Assembly: GCA_013396655.1 (NCBI GenBank) | Contig: WBMV01007374.1 | Span: forward strand, 467,434-531,433 | Length of the DNA: 64,000 bases | DNA from: Campylorhamphus procurvoides | Lineage: Eukaryota; Chordata; Aves; Passeriformes; Dendrocolaptidae | Direction: 5' to 3' | In this document: piece after piece, positions 61,372-64,000 of the stretch | Layout of the letters: each line of letters starts with the position of its first letter | Numbering within the stretch: position 1 is the stretch's first letter | Notes under the pieces: model-generated | Database searches by the model: none | What the model was told of the DNA's origin: nothing | The model's input: the letters and a program-made list of their open reading frames with translations, nothing else | Made by a program: the position numbers and the translations under genes

Positions 61372-64000
61372 GTAAGAAAGCACTAAGATTAGTTAAACCT
61401 TCACCCTGTTTTATGGTCATTTACTGGAAGGAATTGCTGCAATTTTCGTTTACTGGTTCTCACATTTAGAGATGAGAATTGCAATTTTTTCAAAGGAGCT
61501 TTCCATAGAAGGAACATTCTTTTTATGAATGAATGAAAAGGCCTTTTCCTTCACAGCTAGCCAAAGGATTCGGAGGATTTGGAATACACCATTTGTCCAT
61601 GAGTGCCATTTTGAAAGGGACAGGTGTTGCATCCAGCAGGGAAACAGGCACAGCCAGTGGCCTCTGTGACTCAGTCTGCTAAAATTGACTGCATAACCTA
61701 CTAAATATTCAAATTCATTTCTGAGCACCATAAGAAAAGGAGAAAGTCAGAGGAAAGACCATAAGTAACTGTATAAATTTCATTTCCTATGGAGACAAAA
61801 ATGTAAACTTCAAAGTGCTACCTGCAATATATCTAATAAAAACTACGGTTTAATTTTTAATATTTCAGATAAAATTTGGTTTTAATTAAAAACATTCATT
61901 TAGGATTAGAAAATCCTGAAGAGAAATATTTGAATTTATTCCCATTTTACTTTTTACTTAGTTCCTTAAAAAATACGATATTTTATGCCTTGGTATTGTT
62001 AAATCTGCACTACACAGCTAAAAAATTTCACTTGAAAATCAGAAACAAATGCCAACTTAGATATTGATATTTGATAAAATCAAGAATAAAATTTTCTACT
62101 TGACAGTATGCACATTTTACTTTTAATTCATAAAATACCATTGAATGCTTTTTGTTCAAATTCAACTTGAAATTGCATTTTCCCTATTTTTATGGATTTG
62201 TGGTGACTAGAAGAACTCAATCAATCATCAGCCAAGTGGCTTAAGGCAGAAATCCAATTACACTACCTATTGTCGTTAGCTAAGAGTACATGCTAAAATG
62301 CTTGGATGAATCAAGTTTGTTCTTAAATGCTTTGCTAACTCAAAGTTTTAAAAGTAAATCATAGTTAAACTAACAAAGATAACCCTATTCCTCTTGTCTG
62401 CACTGGACAGTTGCACTACAGGTATTACTTCCTCGGTATGTGGCAGTCCAAGCAAGAGCATACACAGATTCATTTACTGGCATCTACCATGGGAGACAGT
62501 GGGAACTAGTTTTGTATTTCAACAAAATATTCCATCTTGAAATAACAGATTAAAATGATTTAAAATTCTATTTAGAGAACTGTGTCAGCCTGAATGGCAC
62601 AGACTGGCACTGTACTGGCATTCGGTGCATTTCTCACTGGTGGCACCAGACCATGGCACCAACGTCACCAGGCACTGTGGGCTGAGCCCACCCTGAACGC
62701 TGCAGGAATTGTACCTGGGGGATGGATTTGCAGCAAGGCACTGTCTCAGTGCAAGAAACCAAATGCATGCTCCATCACACTGACCTTTAGGAATTGAAAC
62801 ATTTGGAAGGCTTATGGGAATAGTCCTGGCTCTGGTATTTAACTCCTCTAAACACATTCTTGTTAAGACATAATGACTTTAAATAAATTCTTGGTGAAAT
62901 CCCCTGGTTTATAGTAGTGTTTATTCATTTCCTTTGCCTTGTTTTCATCTCTATTATCATTCAGTGCTCATCTGATATTGTTGCTTTCCTTTTTCCTACC
63001 AGTCTCCTCTGATTTTTGCCTTTTTATGGCTTTCAGTAGCATAACCTTGAAGAGTTTCTTCATCTATAAGCTGATTAGAAATATTTTTCACACCCAATGA
63101 GCAAGATGTGACTCCATGCTATGTGTACTTAATGGAAGAAATATGCTTTACATGCTTCATTAAGTTATTTGCGAAATTGCATTAGTGCCATTCCATTAGT
63201 TTACCTCTTTCAGCTACATCTGTGGCCTGCTTTTGACAGACAAATTACCAGTTTCATAGGTCTATTTTGAGTTAGTCATGATCTTCCAATATGTTGAAAA
63301 ATATCCATCTTAGTAGTAACTGGAAAACAAAATAATAATGTATTTTTCAATGTAACAGGAGCAAAACTATCTTCTGTGGGTCAAAATAATTATAAGATTT
63401 CTTAAAACAAGAAATTACAGGTTATTTTGGGTATTTTGCTAAAATTACAGCCTTACACAATACAGGAATATTAACCTTGAAATAAGATGTCATAATGAAG
63501 TCAATATTGATTAGGAGAAGTGAAAGGAAAGTATTCACTGCACTAAAATCTTTCAAGACACCTGAAAAAAACTTAAGACACTAAAAATGATGGTATGGTG
63601 ACTGCACTAAATTGTGAGAAAATTTTGACACCTTCTTATTCTTCACAGTAAAAAATCCTTTAAGAGAAGCAAACCATTCCTGACTCTAGTGTGGGCGTTA
63701 ATTAAAAGCCAGGATTTAATGCAGAAGAAATTATTTTTTACATATTATCTACTGTTGCATACTGAGATCTTATTTTAAATCATACCAAGATAGATGTCTG
63801 AGGCATGAGATGCTATTTTCCAACTTCCTTCTAAGATTAATAACACACAGTTGTGTTCAGTTGGCTGTTCTCTTAGGGTCAGGGTCTCGTTGTGTTAAGC
63901 AGCACAAACAGGAGCAGCTCCAGCCTGTGGCCACACCTGCCACGGTGAACAGGGCAAAGAGGCTGAGGGCAGCTGGCACACCCATTCAACGTTCCTTTGG
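61372..64000. other. Unannotated AT-rich DNA
   Basis: No gene or repeat was recognised. A small GC-richer island at 62585-62760 holds overlapping 67- to 90-codon frames on both strands. The last ~130 bases become GC-richer but are cut by the window edge. Confidence 0.4.

Overview
This window looks like AT-rich, gene-poor nuclear DNA from a bird. The best evidence is a CR1 LINE 3' end at 9846-10087 with the usual avian ending (a 'tttccaactcaggatattc' block followed by attctgtg-type octamers), plus two shorter CR1 tails near 55.8 and 56.1 kb. Interspersed repeats are otherwise sparse and there is no CpG-island-like promoter, which fits an avian intergenic region or a large intron. I recognise no protein-coding gene. 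The open frames present are short, overlap on both strands and match no family I know. Three splice-flanked segments (12410-12494 minus, 31976-32163 plus, 61283-61371 plus) are reported only as weak exon candidates.

The most structured locus is an endogenous retrovirus relic at about 3055-4800. It is a compact inverted provirus. A plus-strand LTR (3061-3540) and a minus-strand LTR (4323-4794) face each other, so both outer ends are U3 ends beginning TGTAGGAG. Between them lie a minus-strand primer-binding site of tRNA-Lys3 type, a leader with a splice-donor-like site, and a broken 5' gag (matrix) fragment. The outer flanks carry a near-perfect 6-bp target-site duplication (aacata / aacatc), which suggests that the inverted unit integrated as one piece. 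The only ambiguous base in the window (N at 3594) lies inside this element and is flanked by two identical 244-bp copies, almost certainly an uncollapsed contig overlap.

Layout: 1-3 kb is unique DNA with a 30-A tract and a G-quadruplex motif; 3.06-4.79 kb is the inverted ERV; 4.8-16.7 kb is mostly unannotated with a CR1 tail at 9.85-10.09 kb and a GC-richer patch at 13.6-14.2 kb; 16.78-17.37 kb is an ancient CR1-type LINE fragment; 17.4-30.5 kb is unannotated; 30.55-31.23 kb is a second ancient LINE fragment retaining reverse-transcriptase C-terminal similarity; 31.2-64 kb is mostly unannotated, with a dispersed pair of related ~75-bp segments (39.95 and 42.26 kb), an inverted-repeat cluster at 49.23 kb, and stretches that could be conserved non-coding elements. 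No tRNA, rRNA, CRISPR or known microRNA was recognised. There is no operon-like organisation; the window is best read as regulatory or neutral DNA carrying fossils of retroelements.
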